Positions 8,421 to 18,580 are shown, counted from the stretch's first letter. The stretch is 64,000 nt of DNA from Myxococcus sp. RHSTA-1-4 (GCF_020037125.1 NZ_JAIQDG010000001.1:682001-746000), one strand, 5' to 3'. Translations and numbers: made by a program. The notes: a model not told the origin generated them from the letters alone.

Positions 8421-9671
8421 CTATCGGCTCCTCGTGTCCACCGTGACTTCGGCGCTCATGCCGGGCCGGAGCTGCACGTCCTTCGTGTCACCATCCAGGC
8501 GGATGAGCACGGGGATGCGCTGCACCACCTTCACGAAGTTGCCGGAGGCGTTGTCCGGAGGCAGCAGCGCGAAGCGCGCGCCGCTGGCGCCGGCCAGGCT
8601 GTCCACGTGGCCCCGGAACTCGCGGCCGCCGAAGGCGTCCACCGTCAGCGCCACCGGCTGGCCCGGCCGCATGTCCCCGACCTGGTCCTCCTTGAAGTTG
8701 GCCACCACCCAGATGTCGTCCTGCGGCACCAGCGCCATCAGCGGGCGCTCGGGGCCCACCACCTGCCCCACCTCCACCGTGCGGCGACTCACCACGCCCG
8801 ACACCGGCGCGCGCACCTGCGTATAGGAGACGTTCAGCTCGGCCAGCCTCAGCGCCGCCTGGGCCTGCTTCAGCTTCGCCTCGGCCAGCTTCACCGCCGC
8901 CTGCGCCGCCTGCACCTGCACCTGCACCGTCTCCGCCGCCGCCAGCTTGCCCTGCGCCGCCTCCAGGCCGCCGGACGAGCCCTGCACACCCGCCTCGGTG
9001 GACGTCAGCCGCGCGCGCGCCACGTCCAGCGCCGCCTTCGCCTGGTCATACCCGGCCTGCCGCGCGTCCAGGTCCGCCTGCGTGACGGCCCCTTCCACCT
9101 TCAGCGTCTTCACGCGCGCCAGGTCCGCGTCCGCCAGCTTGAAGCGGGCCTCCGCCGCCTGCACGTCCCCGCGCGCCTGCTCCAGCGCCGCCTTCGACGA
9201 GTGGATGCCGCTGGAGGCCTGCACCACGCCGCCGCGCGCCTGGCGAAGGTTGGCGCCGGCGTTGGCCTCGGTGAGGGCGAGCTGCGACTGCGCGCTGGAC
9301 AGCTGCGCCTCCGCGCTCAGCACGTCCGCGCGCGCCACCTCCAGCTTCGCGTTCAAATCGGAGGGGTCCAGCTCCACCAGCACGTCACCGGCCTTCACCG
9401 TCTGGTTGTCCGCCACCAGCACCTTCGCCACCTGCCCGGTGACGCGCGGCGACACGTTGGCGATGCGGCCCTCCACCTGCGCGTCGTCCGTGGACTCCTC
9501 GCCGAACGCCACCGCCCAGCGCGCGCCGCCGCCCACCAGCGCCACGGCCAGCAGGGCGGGCAGCACCCGCTTCGCCCGGGAGCGGGGCGCGGCGGGCTTC
9601 TTCACCTCGGCGGGCGAGGGGGCTTCGATGCTGGGGACGTCCTTCTCCAGGTTCACGCTCTGAGTGCTCAT
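8421..9671 (-). CDS. HlyD/EmrA-family membrane-fusion adaptor
   Basis: The 416-residue protein has a cytoplasmic N-terminus, one membrane helix (RVLPALLAVALVGGGARWAV, about residues 36-55), a biotinyl-lipoyl-like half (VSPRVTGQVAKVLVADNQTV), a very long Ala/Gln-rich coiled-coil hairpin (about 110-270) and a beta-barrel domain (VSYTQVRAPVSGVVSRRTVE, VGPERPLMALVPQDDIWVVA). This is the periplasmic adaptor linking the DHA2 pump to an outer-membrane channel. The hairpin is longer than in many family members. The start is the ATG at 9671; the ribosome site is weak. Confidence 0.92.
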   Translation of the reverse strand: MSTQSVNLEKDVPSIEAPSPAEVKKPAAPRSRAKRVLPALLAVALVGGGARWAVAFGEESTDDAQVEGRIANVSPRVTGQVAKVLVADNQTVKAGDVLVELDPSDLNAKLEVARADVLSAEAQLSSAQSQLALTEANAGANLRQARGGVVQASSGIHSSKAALEQARGDVQAAEARFKLADADLARVKTLKVEGAVTQADLDARQAGYDQAKAALDVARARLTSTEAGVQGSSGGLEAAQGKLAAAETVQVQVQAAQAAVKLAEAKLKQAQAALRLAELNVSYTQVRAPVSGVVSRRTVEVGQVVGPERPLMALVPQDDIWVVANFKEDQVGDMRPGQPVALTVDAFGGREFRGHVDSLAGASGARFALLPPDNASGNFVKVVQRIPVLIRLDGDTKDVQLRPGMSAEVTVDTRSR

Positions 9672-9700
9672 TTGAAAGACTCGAAGGTTCGACGGCTGAT

Positions 9701-9720
9701 GATTTGGGGGCTAACCATCC
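9701..9720 (-). promoter_or_regulatory. Candidate MarR operator upstream of the efflux genes
   Basis: The sequence GCTAACCAT at 9710-9718 matches CCTAACTAT at 10342-10350 (shared SCTAACYAT) in front of the MarR gene. Both lie in promoter regions of leftward genes. The shared element is short, so the call is tentative. Confidence 0.3.
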
Positions 9721-9778
9721 GGCCCGACGAAGACGTCCGACGGAGCCGGAGGAAGGAATCAGGGGCGTGGGAGGGGCT

Positions 9779-10321
9779 TCAGGGGTCGCGGAGGGCGGGG
9801 ATGCCGGAGGCGACCTTGGCCAGCAGCTCGCGGAGGGTGGTGCGCTCGGCCTCACTCAGGGGCGCCATGAGCCCCGCGACGCGGCGGTAATAGTCCGGCA
9901 GCATGCCCTCGAGCAGCTCCCGGGCCTTGGGGGTGAGGTGGACCGTGTACATGCGACGGTCCTCGGGGTGGTCCTGGCGCGAGATGAGGCCGTCCTTCTC
10001 CAGGGTGTCCAGGAGGCCCGTCATGGTGGCCCGGCTGACCGCCGAGCCCTCCGCCAGCTCGGCCGGGGTGAGCCCCCGCCCGGCCTCGGTCTCCTCCATG
10101 GAAAAGAGCCGGATGAGGACGATGAAGCGCCCCATGGACAGTCCGTGGCGCGCCATGTGCGCGTCATAGGCGCCCGTCAGTCCGTGCCCCAGATGCAGCA
10201 TGAAGATGCACGTCTCGATGGCGCTCATGTCCATCTGGGGGAAGCGCGCGGCCAGCCGCTGCAGCCGTTCGTAGCGGGGCACTGGAGGAAGCGTCGGGAA
10301 GGAGGGTGTTCGTGTAGCCAC
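9779..10321 (-). CDS. MarR-family transcriptional regulator
   Basis: The 180-residue protein uses a GTG start at 10321. It has a winged helix: GLTPAELAEGSAVSRATMTGLLDTLEKDGLISR is read as HTH plus recognition helix, followed by the wing DHPEDRRMYTVHLT and the dimer helices LLEGMLPDYYRRVAGL. MarR proteins are usually repressors released by small aromatic or hydrophobic ligands. The gene is 107 bases upstream of the adaptor/pump pair in the same direction, so it most likely controls them and itself. Confidence 0.9.
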   Translation of the reverse strand: MATRTPSFPTLPPVPRYERLQRLAARFPQMDMSAIETCIFMLHLGHGLTGAYDAHMARHGLSMGRFIVLIRLFSMEETEAGRGLTPAELAEGSAVSRATMTGLLDTLEKDGLISRQDHPEDRRMYTVHLTPKARELLEGMLPDYYRRVAGLMAPLSEAERTTLRELLAKVASGIPALRDP

Positions 10322-10330
10322 TGTGCCCTT

Positions 10331-10358
10331 ACCATAAGGCCCCTAACTATTTTGGCAA
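10331..10358 (-). promoter_or_regulatory. Predicted promoter and operator of the marR gene
   Basis: On the minus strand TTGCCA (10358-10353), a 16-base spacer and TATGGT (10336-10331) resemble a housekeeping -35/-10 pair just upstream of the GTG start. The SCTAACYAT element shared with the efflux-gene promoter lies inside the spacer, where a repressor would block polymerase. Confidence 0.4.
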
Positions 10359-10466
10359 CGGGAAGTGCGGGGGTGTGCTCCGACGGTTGCTCCGTGCGGG
10401 GAGTCGAGCGCGGGCCCGCCCGGCCGCCGGGCCTCACTCCCGGGCCCGCGCCGTTATGGAGTCGGG

Positions 10467-10700
10467 GTGCTGGACGTGAAGGACCCCACGGTGCAGGCCG
10501 CGCTGCGGCGCGCATGCGAGGAGGCCGGGTTGCCGGACTCGTTGCGGGGCTGCGTCTATCCGCTGCTGAGGGACGCGGAGGGCGAGTGGCCCCCGTGCTG
10601 TGGCGGAGGCTGCCATCCGTGTTCGTCGACGCTGGTGGACGTGGCCGTGCGCACGCTGGAGTTGCTGGGCACGCCCCGCCGCTCGCCCGTTGTGGGGTAG
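10467..10700 (+). CDS. Small Cys-rich protein, unknown function
   Basis: I choose the GTG at 10467 (GGAG five bases upstream), giving 77 residues. The centre reads EWPPCCGGGCHPCSSTLVDV, a CC-x3-C-x2-C cluster like that of small oxidoreductase-like proteins, where the cysteines could bind a metal. It has no signal peptide or membrane helix. It lies 48 bases before a membrane-hydrolase gene and may be co-transcribed with it. Function not recognised. Confidence 0.6.
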   Translation: MLDVKDPTVQAALRRACEEAGLPDSLRGCVYPLLRDAEGEWPPCCGGGCHPCSSTLVDVAVRTLELLGTPRRSPVVG

Positions 10701-10748
10701 GCCGGGACCTGGGGGCGCATGCGCCGCCAAGGGCATACGCTGGCGGCA

Positions 10749-11300
10749 ATGAATCCCATCGTCCATGGCGAGCTCGCGTGGCTCGCGGCCCAGGGCCTGC
10801 GCGAGCGCAGGGACCGCATCCTCGTCGTCTGCGCGGGGCTGGCCCCGGACCTGGACGGGCTCACCCTCCTCGCGGGTGAGGAGTGGTACGGGCGCTATCA
10901 CCACGTCCTCTTCCATGGCTACGTGGGCGCGCTCCTCACCACCGCGGTGTGCGCGGCGCTGGCGCGGCAGCGCGCCTGGGTGGCGGGACTGTCGCTGTTC
11001 GCATTCCACCTCCACATCCTCTGCGACCTCGCGGGCAGCGGCCCCGGCTGGCCCATCCACTACTGGTGGCCGAACAGCATGAAGGAGTGGTTCTGGGACG
11101 GGCAGTGGGACCTGGCCTCGTGGCAGAACAGCGTCATCGGCCTCGCCGTCACGCTGGCGTGCCTCGCGTGCGCGCTGCGCTTCCGGCGCACCGTCGTGGA
11201 GGTGTTCTCCGCCCGGTGGGACGCGGAGGTCACCCGCACGCTGCGGCGCCGGTTCCTCGGCGAGGCGGACGCGCCGGACGCCACGCCGCCCATGAAGTGA
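10749..11300 (+). CDS. Membrane-bound metal-dependent hydrolase (YdjM/LexA-inner-membrane type)
   Basis: About 183 residues from the ATG at 10749, chosen because family members begin with the short MNPIVHGELAW-like opening; an ATG at 10719 is the alternative. Conserved histidines and acids lie in NPIVHGE, LAPDLDGL, RYHHVLFHG and FAFHLHILCDLAGSGPGWP, mostly at the ends of hydrophobic helices, as in the PF04307 family. Substrate and physiological role are not known for this family. C-terminal residues 140-183 are a charged cytoplasmic tail. Confidence 0.7.
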   Translation: MNPIVHGELAWLAAQGLRERRDRILVVCAGLAPDLDGLTLLAGEEWYGRYHHVLFHGYVGALLTTAVCAALARQRAWVAGLSLFAFHLHILCDLAGSGPGWPIHYWWPNSMKEWFWDGQWDLASWQNSVIGLAVTLACLACALRFRRTVVEVFSARWDAEVTRTLRRRFLGEADAPDATPPMK

Positions 11301-11341
11301 GCGCGCGCGTCGCGCCGCGGAGCCTCCACGCGCCGCGCCGC

Positions 11342-12478
11342 TCACTCCGGCAGCTTGCACTCGCGCCGCAGAGCCTCCACGCGTTCCTTCGGCATGGCGC
11401 GCATCGTGGCAGGCGCGAGCGTCCGGAAGCGCTCGCACCGTTCATGCGCGTCCGGGTCCTCCTCCAGTTGGCGGGCGGCCACCTCCGCGGCCTGGGCCGT
11501 CTGGCCCTTGCGCTGGTAGAGCCGCTCCAGCAGGACGTGCGCGCCCTCCGGCTTCGGGTTCTCCGCCACCTGGCGCTTCGCCGCGTCAATCGCCTCGTCC
11601 ACCCGGCCCTGCCGCTCCAGCTCCGCCGCGCGCTCCATGTCCTCCGTCCGCGTGCAGTAGGGCAGCAGCGCCTGTACCTTCTGCGCCACCTTCGTGTTCG
11701 CCTGGTACAGCTTCGGGTCCACCGAGCGCCAGATTTCGCAGCGCGTGGCGCGGCGCTCGCCCTGCACGAGCCCCGACACCTTGTCCGCCACCTGCGCCGC
11801 CGCGTCCGTCCGGCCCATGCCCTCCAGCCGCTTCGCGAACCGCAGGTGGTCCATCGCGTCCTGCGAGTCCCGGTACGGGCTCACCTCCAGATGCTTCTGG
11901 TAGCTCTCCACCGCGGCATCCACGTTCCCCTCGGCCAGCTCCGCCTGGGCCAGGTCCTTGTTCGCCTGCGGGTGCTTCGGGTTCAGCGCCACCGTGCGCT
12001 TGAGCAGCGGCAGCCGCTGCGTCTCGTTCTTCTGCCGCAGGCTCAGCTCCCAGTACGGCCGCGCATCCTTCACGTTCCGGTCCACCAGCTTCTGGTAGAT
12101 GCCGAGCGCGCGCTGCCGCAACTCCCCGCGCGTGCGCGCCTGAGGGGCCTCCCGGTACGACGTGTTCCAGTACGCCTGCGCCAGCGCGAGCTGCACGTCC
12201 GTGTTCTCCGGGTCCGTCCGCGCGGCCTCCTGGAGCAGGCCGATGGCCTTGTCGCAGCCCTCCTTGTCGAAGCCGTCCGACGGGCAGTGCTCCTGCGCCA
12301 GGCGGATGCCCTCCTTCGCGGAGGAGGACAGCGCCGCGGGCGCCGCCACCGAGGGCGTCGGCGCGGCGGAGGGAGGCTGGGGCGGCGCCGTGGGCGTCGG
12401 GGCCGCCACCTGGGCCCACACCAGCACGGGGACGGCGAGCAGCGAGAGCCACACGCCTCGAAGTGAAAGCGACGTCAT
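11342..12478 (-). CDS. Exported TPR-repeat protein
   Basis: The 378-residue protein has a signal peptide (VWLSLLAVPVLVWAQ), an Ala/Pro linker (residues 25-50), then TPR-like helical pairs: LLQEAARTDPENTDVQLALA, LKRTVALNPKHPQANKDLAQ, and GNVDAAVESYQKHLEVSPYR. TPRs scaffold protein-protein contacts, so it is likely a periplasmic partner protein. It starts 13 bases after the stop of the M15-like gene with AGGAGGAG as ribosome site, so the two form an operon. Confidence 0.8.
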   Translation of the reverse strand: MTSLSLRGVWLSLLAVPVLVWAQVAAPTPTAPPQPPSAAPTPSVAAPAALSSSAKEGIRLAQEHCPSDGFDKEGCDKAIGLLQEAARTDPENTDVQLALAQAYWNTSYREAPQARTRGELRQRALGIYQKLVDRNVKDARPYWELSLRQKNETQRLPLLKRTVALNPKHPQANKDLAQAELAEGNVDAAVESYQKHLEVSPYRDSQDAMDHLRFAKRLEGMGRTDAAAQVADKVSGLVQGERRATRCEIWRSVDPKLYQANTKVAQKVQALLPYCTRTEDMERAAELERQGRVDEAIDAAKRQVAENPKPEGAHVLLERLYQRKGQTAQAAEVAARQLEEDPDAHERCERFRTLAPATMRAMPKERVEALRRECKLPE

Positions 12479-12491
12479 CTCACGCTCCTCC

Positions 12492-13697
12492 TCACCGCTG
12501 GATGTGGACGTGGTCCGCGGCCGGGTCGTTGCAATCGAGGAACGTCACCGGCCCGTTCTCGCTGAAGCTGTTCGGCTCGCCCGCCACACGGATGCCCGCC
12601 AGCTCCACCACGCACATGAGCTGGCGCGCGTCCTTGCCGGGGATGGACAGGGAGCGCGGGTCCAGGTCGAGCGCCAGGCCCCGCGTGTGGCGGCTGTTGA
12701 TGGTGCCGGAGCCGATGAACTTGTTGCGCTGCGGGTTGCGGAAGGCACTGGTGACGATGGACGGCAGGCTCACCCGGGTGCCGCGGTTGTTGGCGCGCGT
12801 GTCGGCGACGCGGTTGGGCCCGGCGTGGATGGGCCCCGCGCAGCCGCCGTTGACGCGCGCGCCGGCGCACACGTCGTCGCCCTGGGGCTCGGTGTCCCCC
12901 AGGGGCCCGAGCATCAGCACCGACGGCCCCGGGGACACCACCACCGACGTGGGGCTCGGCGCCAGCGTCCCCACCGCCACCGCCTGCACGTCGTCATTGA
13001 GGAGGCGGTTCACCTCCGCCTCCACGTCCCGAAGCAGCTTGTCCAGCTCGCCCGGCTTCTCCTCGACGATGAGGGAGTAGTTGCCCCGGTTGAGGGTGGT
13101 GGTCTCCGGCACGAGCACATTGGCCGGCGCGGGCTGGAACTGCGTGCCGTAGTCCAGGTACTCCTGCCGCAGGATGTCCGCCTCCTCCTGGCGGATGAAG
13201 GTGGTGGGCGGCAGCTTCGCCTCCAGCGTGCGCCCCTCCACGTCCAGCGTGGCCGCCACCTCGTACTCCAGCGGCGGGTTGGGCTCGCGGCTTCCCGTGC
13301 GGGGCAGCGCGGAGCTGCCGCGGAACGCCAGCTCCGGTCCCGTCGTCTCGGTGGGCGTGGAGGGGCCGGTGTGCGCGCCCACCGGCTTCACCGCCCAGCG
13401 AATCTGGGCCTCCAGCCCCGGAGTGCCGCCCAGCACACGCGCGCGCGCGACCATCTCCTCCTGGGTGACGAACGAGGTCTGGGGCGTCGTCGCGCCCTCG
13501 CGCCGCGTGAGCACCTCGATGATTTCCAGCTTCACCTCCTGGCCGTCGACGTCCTTCGAGTCCTCGGCCAGCGGAGGCGTACCACCGCCGCCCGTGCCCG
13601 GGCCGGCCTCCTCCTTCTCGCTTCCGCACTTACAGGCCGTGGCGAGCACGGCGCAGGCCAGGCCCGCGGCCAGCCACCAGCGTGGATTCCTCTTCAC
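12492..13697 (-). CDS. M15-like zinc peptidase lipoprotein
   Basis: I place the start at the GTG at 13697, where a signal peptide begins (RWWLAAGLACAVLATAC, then KCGSEKEE), giving 401 residues and a probable lipid-modified cysteine near residue 21. Residues 30-290 are not recognised. The C-terminus carries SRHTRGLALDLD (H337, D344), which matches the SxHxxGxAxD zinc signature of M15 peptidases, and it ends in DHVHIQR, matching the terminal HxH. Family members cut D-Ala peptide bonds of peptidoglycan. The long N-terminal part is unusual for the family. It is first in an operon with the TPR gene. Confidence 0.65.
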   Translation of the reverse strand: MKRNPRWWLAAGLACAVLATACKCGSEKEEAGPGTGGGGTPPLAEDSKDVDGQEVKLEIIEVLTRREGATTPQTSFVTQEEMVARARVLGGTPGLEAQIRWAVKPVGAHTGPSTPTETTGPELAFRGSSALPRTGSREPNPPLEYEVAATLDVEGRTLEAKLPPTTFIRQEEADILRQEYLDYGTQFQPAPANVLVPETTTLNRGNYSLIVEEKPGELDKLLRDVEAEVNRLLNDDVQAVAVGTLAPSPTSVVVSPGPSVLMLGPLGDTEPQGDDVCAGARVNGGCAGPIHAGPNRVADTRANNRGTRVSLPSIVTSAFRNPQRNKFIGSGTINSRHTRGLALDLDPRSLSIPGKDARQLMCVVELAGIRVAGEPNSFSENGPVTFLDCNDPAADHVHIQR

Positions 13698-13866
13698 GAG
13701 CGCTTCACCCCCCGCCGCGCCCGCCAGGAAGACTCCCGTCACGCGCGGCCGTGCAGCGACGCGCGCATCTTGCGCAGCCCCCCACGCGCGGCCACGCCTC
13801 CCCGCGCCGGGGATGTCGCGGGGACGACGCGCCCGCGAGAGACGACACACTCCCCGACGCGGGCCC

Positions 13867-13993
13867 TGCCCCGTGGGGCACCGCCCTCCTCCCGCGTGGC
13901 CCTCCCTCTGGGCCCCATGCCCGGTGAGGAAGGTGACAGCCGCGCCTCGACGGGCCCGGGGCATTCTGCCCCTCGAACGGGGCATTCCGCCCC
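13867..13993 (+). promoter_or_regulatory. Operator array (GGGGCA-N3-TGCCCC) upstream of the sensor-kinase promoter
   Basis: The repeats GGGGCATTCTGCCCC (13958-13972) and GGGGCATTCCGCCCC (13979-13993) are centred 21 bases apart, two helical turns. A third, related palindrome TGCCCCGTGGGGCA is at 13867-13880. They lie about 75, 96 and 187 bases before the predicted sigma-54 start site, the usual position of activator binding sites. The same motif recurs at 18589-18637. Confidence 0.6.
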
Positions 13994-14035
13994 ACCGGCC
14001 GGGGACTCCGGCCGGGTCCTCCTCTCGGAGGACGC

Positions 14036-14051
14036 TGGCACAGCGGATGCT
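14036..14051 (+). promoter_or_regulatory. Sigma-54 promoter of the kinase/response-regulator pair
   Basis: TGGCACAGCGGATGCT has GG at 14037-14038 and GC at 14049-14050 with exactly ten bases between, the -24/-12 rule. It is almost identical to the minus-strand promoter at 18448-18464. Transcription would begin near 14062, about 125 bases before the GTG start. Confidence 0.65.
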
Positions 14052-14186
14052 GTGGCTCCGGCTGGGGACGGCGGGGTTCCGCCTCCCTTGTTGCAGCACT
14101 CGCGGTACGTTGTGAGTACCCAGCCCCGGTCCGTGAGCTCCTTCCCCCTCGCTCACGGGCCGGGGTGCTCTCATCCAGGCCGGCCC

Positions 14187-15646
14187 GTGAGACTCGCCCG
14201 CAAGTTCACCCTCGCCCTCGTGCTGCTCGCCGTCGCCGTCATCTCCGGCCTGCAGTACGTCCTGGTGCGCCGCGAGCTGGAGCGCTCCGCGCTCGACATG
14301 CAGCTCGACCACCGCCTGCTCGGCCACACGCTCGCCGGCTCCATCGGCAAGGCCTGGCAGCTCGCCGGGGAGCGCGAGGCCTTCACCCTCCTCCACGAGG
14401 CCAACCGCTTCCAGGAGCAGGTCGCCCTGCGCTGGGTGTGGCTCGACGGCGGCCCCGGCACCCCGCCCCTGGCCGGCTTCCCGCCGCGCCTGCTCGCCAC
14501 GCTGCGCAGCGGGCAGGACGGCTCCATGGTGGACCTCGACCCGGAGCCGGGCCTCTTGCACTCGTACACGCCGGTGCGGCTCGGCTCGCGCCTGGGCGCC
14601 ATCGAAATCACCGAGTCCCTGGGCGAGCAGCGGCAGCACGTGCGCACCGTCGTGGTGGGCACCATCGCCGCCACCGCCGCGATGACGCTCGCCTTCCTCG
14701 TGGCCGCCATGGCCATGGGCCGCCGCCTCGTGGGCGAGCCCGTGGAGCAGCTCGTTCAGCTCGCGCACCGCATCGGCCAGGGGGACCTCACCGCCCGCGT
14801 GCGGCTGCCCCAGCGCAGCAACGACGAGCTCACCACGCTGGCCAGCGCCATGAACCGCATGGGCGAGCAGCTCCAGGAGACGCGCTCGCGCCTGGCCTCG
14901 GAGACGGCCGCCCGGCTGTCCGCCGTGGAGCACCTGCGGCACGCGGACCGGCTCACCACCGTGGGCAAGCTGGCCTCCGGCGTGGCCCACGAGCTGGGCA
15001 CCCCGCTCAACGTCGTCATGGGCCGGGCGAAGATGATTGCCACCGGCGAGGCGGAGGGCGAGGAGGTGGCCGAGTCCGCCAACATCATCTCCCAGCAGGC
15101 CCAGCACATGACGGGCATCATCCGCCAGCTCCTGGACTTCGCCCGCCGCCGAGCGCCCCACCGCGCCCCGGAGGACGTGCAGGGGCTCGTCGAGCGCTCG
15201 CTCTCCCTGCTGCGGCCCATGGCCTCGAAGAAGAGCATCTCCCTGGAGCAGGAGGTGCCCGCGGGCCTGACGCTGGAGGTGGACGGCGGGCAGGTGCAGC
15301 AGGTCCTCACCAACCTGGTGATGAACGCCCTCCAGGCCATGAAGCGGCCGGGCACGGTGCGCGTGCGCGCCGAAGAGGTCCGCGCCGTGCCCCCGGAAGG
15401 CGTGGGCGGCGCCGAGGCCGACTACGTGCGGCTGGACGTGGAGGACGAGGGCGAGGGAATTCCCCCCGACGTGCTGGCCCACGTCTTCGAGCCCTTCTTC
15501 ACCACCAAGGACGTGGGCGAGGGCACGGGGCTGGGCCTGTCCGTGTCCTACGGTCTGGTGAGAGACCATGGCGGCTGGATTGGCGTGCGCAGCGAGCCCG
15601 GACGCGGTACCTGCTTCTCCATCTACCTGCCGCGAGGAGGAAGCTG

Positions 15647-15647
<1 letters not shown>
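14187..15647 (+). CDS. Membrane sensor histidine kinase
   Basis: The 486-residue protein starts at a GTG at 14187. Layout: membrane helix ([20 protein letters not shown], about 7-27), periplasmic sensor of about 110 residues, second helix ([20 protein letters not shown]), HAMP linker ([20 protein letters not shown]), HisKA box [13 protein letters not shown] with phospho-acceptor H268, and HATPase boxes [27 protein letters not shown] and [13 protein letters not shown]. Its stop overlaps the start of the sigma-54 response regulator by one base. The predicted sigma-54 promoter upstream suggests the pair activates itself. The neighbourhood (HtrA, glutaminyl cyclase) suggests it senses envelope stress. 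Confidence 0.93.
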
Positions 15648-17014
<1,367 letters not shown>

Positions 17015-17026
17015 CGCCGCTGTGCT

Positions 17027-17839
17027 TCACCCCGCGCCGCCCGCGGGCTCCAGGCGCACCTCGAACAGCCGGGGCCACAGCTTGCCCGTCATGAACATGC
17101 GGCCCGTGCCCGGCTCCACGGCGATGCCGTTGAGCACCGCCTCGGTGCTGCTGAGCTCCGGCGCCACCGCGCGCACCAGCTCGGACGCGTCGATGACGGC
17201 CACCACGTTGCCGGTGGTGGGGTCGATTTCGAGCACGCTCGAGCTGTGCCAGACGTTGGCGTAGATGACGCCGTTGGCGCACTCCAGCTCGTTGAGCTGC
17301 TCCTGCGGCTGGCCCTGGAGCGTCACCTCCACGGAGCCCAGCACGCGGAAGGTGCCCGGCTCATGGAACGTCAGGATGGAGCTGCCGTCGCTGCGCACCA
17401 GCTTCCCATTCCAGTAACAGAGGCCCCAGCCCTCGCCGTCGTAGCGCGTCATCCGCTCCTGGCGCGGCGGCATGCCGCTCCACGTGTAGAGGAGGCCCTC
17501 CGTCCAGGTGAGCTGGTAGAGGCGCTCGCCGTCGCTGGCCAGCCCCTCGGTGAAGATGTCCCCGAGTTCCTCCATCCACTCCGGCTCCGCCGACTCGAAG
17601 GAGAGGCGCCGCAGCGTGCCCTGGTGGCCGGTGCTCTCGAAGAGCCCGCCCTGATGGAAGACCAGCCCCTGCGTGAAGGCGTCCGTCGCGTGGGGATACT
17701 CCGCGACGATTCGCGCCACCCGCCGCAGGGGCGCTGGCCCCTCCGTGCCATCCAGGATGGGCCGGTGCGCGGGAGCACAGCTCGCCCCCAGTGCGCACAG
17801 CGACAGCAACCAGGACGACTTGATGGGGGTGGGCCTCAT
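17027..17839 (-). CDS. Glutaminyl-peptide cyclotransferase, lipoprotein form
   Basis: The 270-residue protein has a lipoprotein signal (LLSLCALGASCAPAH). The rest is the five-bladed propeller of plant/bacterial-type glutaminyl cyclase (PF05096): YPHATDAFTQGLVFHQGGLF, ESTGHQGTLRRLS, FTEGLASDGERLYQLTW, LNELECANGVIYANVW, LNGIAVEPGTGRMFMTGKLW. These enzymes convert N-terminal Gln of exported proteins or peptides to pyroglutamate. The gene follows the receiver gene by 41 bases in the same direction, so it may be read from that gene's sigma-54 promoter. It is convergent with the response regulator. Confidence 0.9.
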   Translation of the reverse strand: MRPTPIKSSWLLSLCALGASCAPAHRPILDGTEGPAPLRRVARIVAEYPHATDAFTQGLVFHQGGLFESTGHQGTLRRLSFESAEPEWMEELGDIFTEGLASDGERLYQLTWTEGLLYTWSGMPPRQERMTRYDGEGWGLCYWNGKLVRSDGSSILTFHEPGTFRVLGSVEVTLQGQPQEQLNELECANGVIYANVWHSSSVLEIDPTTGNVVAVIDASELVRAVAPELSSTEAVLNGIAVEPGTGRMFMTGKLWPRLFEVRLEPAGGAG

Positions 17840-17880
17840 GGGGGCGCACCTTATCTCGCGCGGCGGCGGTGACCAGGGAC

Positions 17881-18354
17881 TCAGCGCGGCAGCGGCACGA
17901 GCGCCTCTACTGCCTCACAGAGGTCCTCCATGGCGAAGGGCTTGTTGAGCACGCACGCCGCGCCGAGCTGTGCCGCCTCCTCGTGGAGCTTCGCGTCTCC
18001 GAAGGCGGTGATGAGGATGACGGGCGTGGTCCACCCCTCGCGCCTCAGCCGGGCGAGCACCTCCAGGCCAGAGAAGCCGGGCATGCGGACGTCGGTGACG
18101 ATGAGGTCCGGAATCTGGGTCTCCTTCGCCATCAGCCCTTCCACGATGGCGCGGATGAGCTCCGGGCCGTCCGGGGCGTCCACCACGTCGTAGCCCCGGC
18201 GCTTCAGGGCCCGCAGCAGCAGCGCGCGCATCTCAGGCTGGTCCTCCGCCAGGAGGACGCGGGGCGCGCTCCCGCGCGTCACCCACTCCCGCGTCGACAG
18301 CGGCCCGTGCCGCGATTCCACCTGTGCTCCAGCGCTCTCTTCCGGCCCCATCAA
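17881..18354 (-). CDS. Stand-alone receiver-domain response regulator
   Basis: The 157-residue protein has about 30 unrecognised N-terminal residues and then a complete receiver: LLAEDQPEMRALL acidic pocket, D88 in LIVTDVRMPGFSG, ILITAFGD, and K in LNKPFAMEDLCEAV. It has no output domain, so it may pass phosphate on or act by protein contact. Its upstream region has a predicted minus-strand sigma-54 promoter and the shared operator array. That makes it a likely target, and possible modulator, of the kinase/regulator pair encoded nearby. Confidence 0.92.
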   Translation of the reverse strand: MMGPEESAGAQVESRHGPLSTREWVTRGSAPRVLLAEDQPEMRALLLRALKRRGYDVVDAPDGPELIRAIVEGLMAKETQIPDLIVTDVRMPGFSGLEVLARLRREGWTTPVILITAFGDAKLHEEAAQLGAACVLNKPFAMEDLCEAVEALVPLPR

Positions 18355-18447
18355 TATCGGCTCCTTGGTCGTGGTGTGGTGGGCTCGCCCGTCACCCGCG
18401 CTCCTCCCACATGGGGAGCCGGGGCGCGGACAGGCACGCCCGGACAG

Positions 18448-18464
18448 AGCATCCGCCGTGCCAC
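18448..18464 (-). promoter_or_regulatory. Sigma-54 promoter of the receiver/glutaminyl-cyclase genes
   Basis: Read on the minus strand: TGGCACGGCGGATGCT, with GG at 18462-18461, ten bases, and GC at 18450-18449. It differs from the kinase-pair promoter (14036-14051) at one base of 16. The start site would be near 18438, about 84 bases before the gene. Confidence 0.65.
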
Positions 18465-18580
18465 GAGGGCTTCACGGAGCGCGGCGCTTCCTCGCCCACC
18501 GAGCCGCACATCCTCGGCACCCACTGCGCGCCATCGACATGGAGCGCCGCGGGCATCGGCCTTCGCCGCCCGGCTGCCCG

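Noticed and set aside
13867..14010. GC-rich palindromes as ordinary transcription terminators
   Set aside because: They lie upstream of a gene with no co-directional gene ending before them, lack T-runs, and repeat a fixed operator pattern near sigma-54 promoters.
12492..15569. 1025-residue open frame on the minus strand
   Set aside because: Only the part from 13697 leftward has a signal peptide and motifs; the rest is the antisense of the sensor kinase and its regulatory region.
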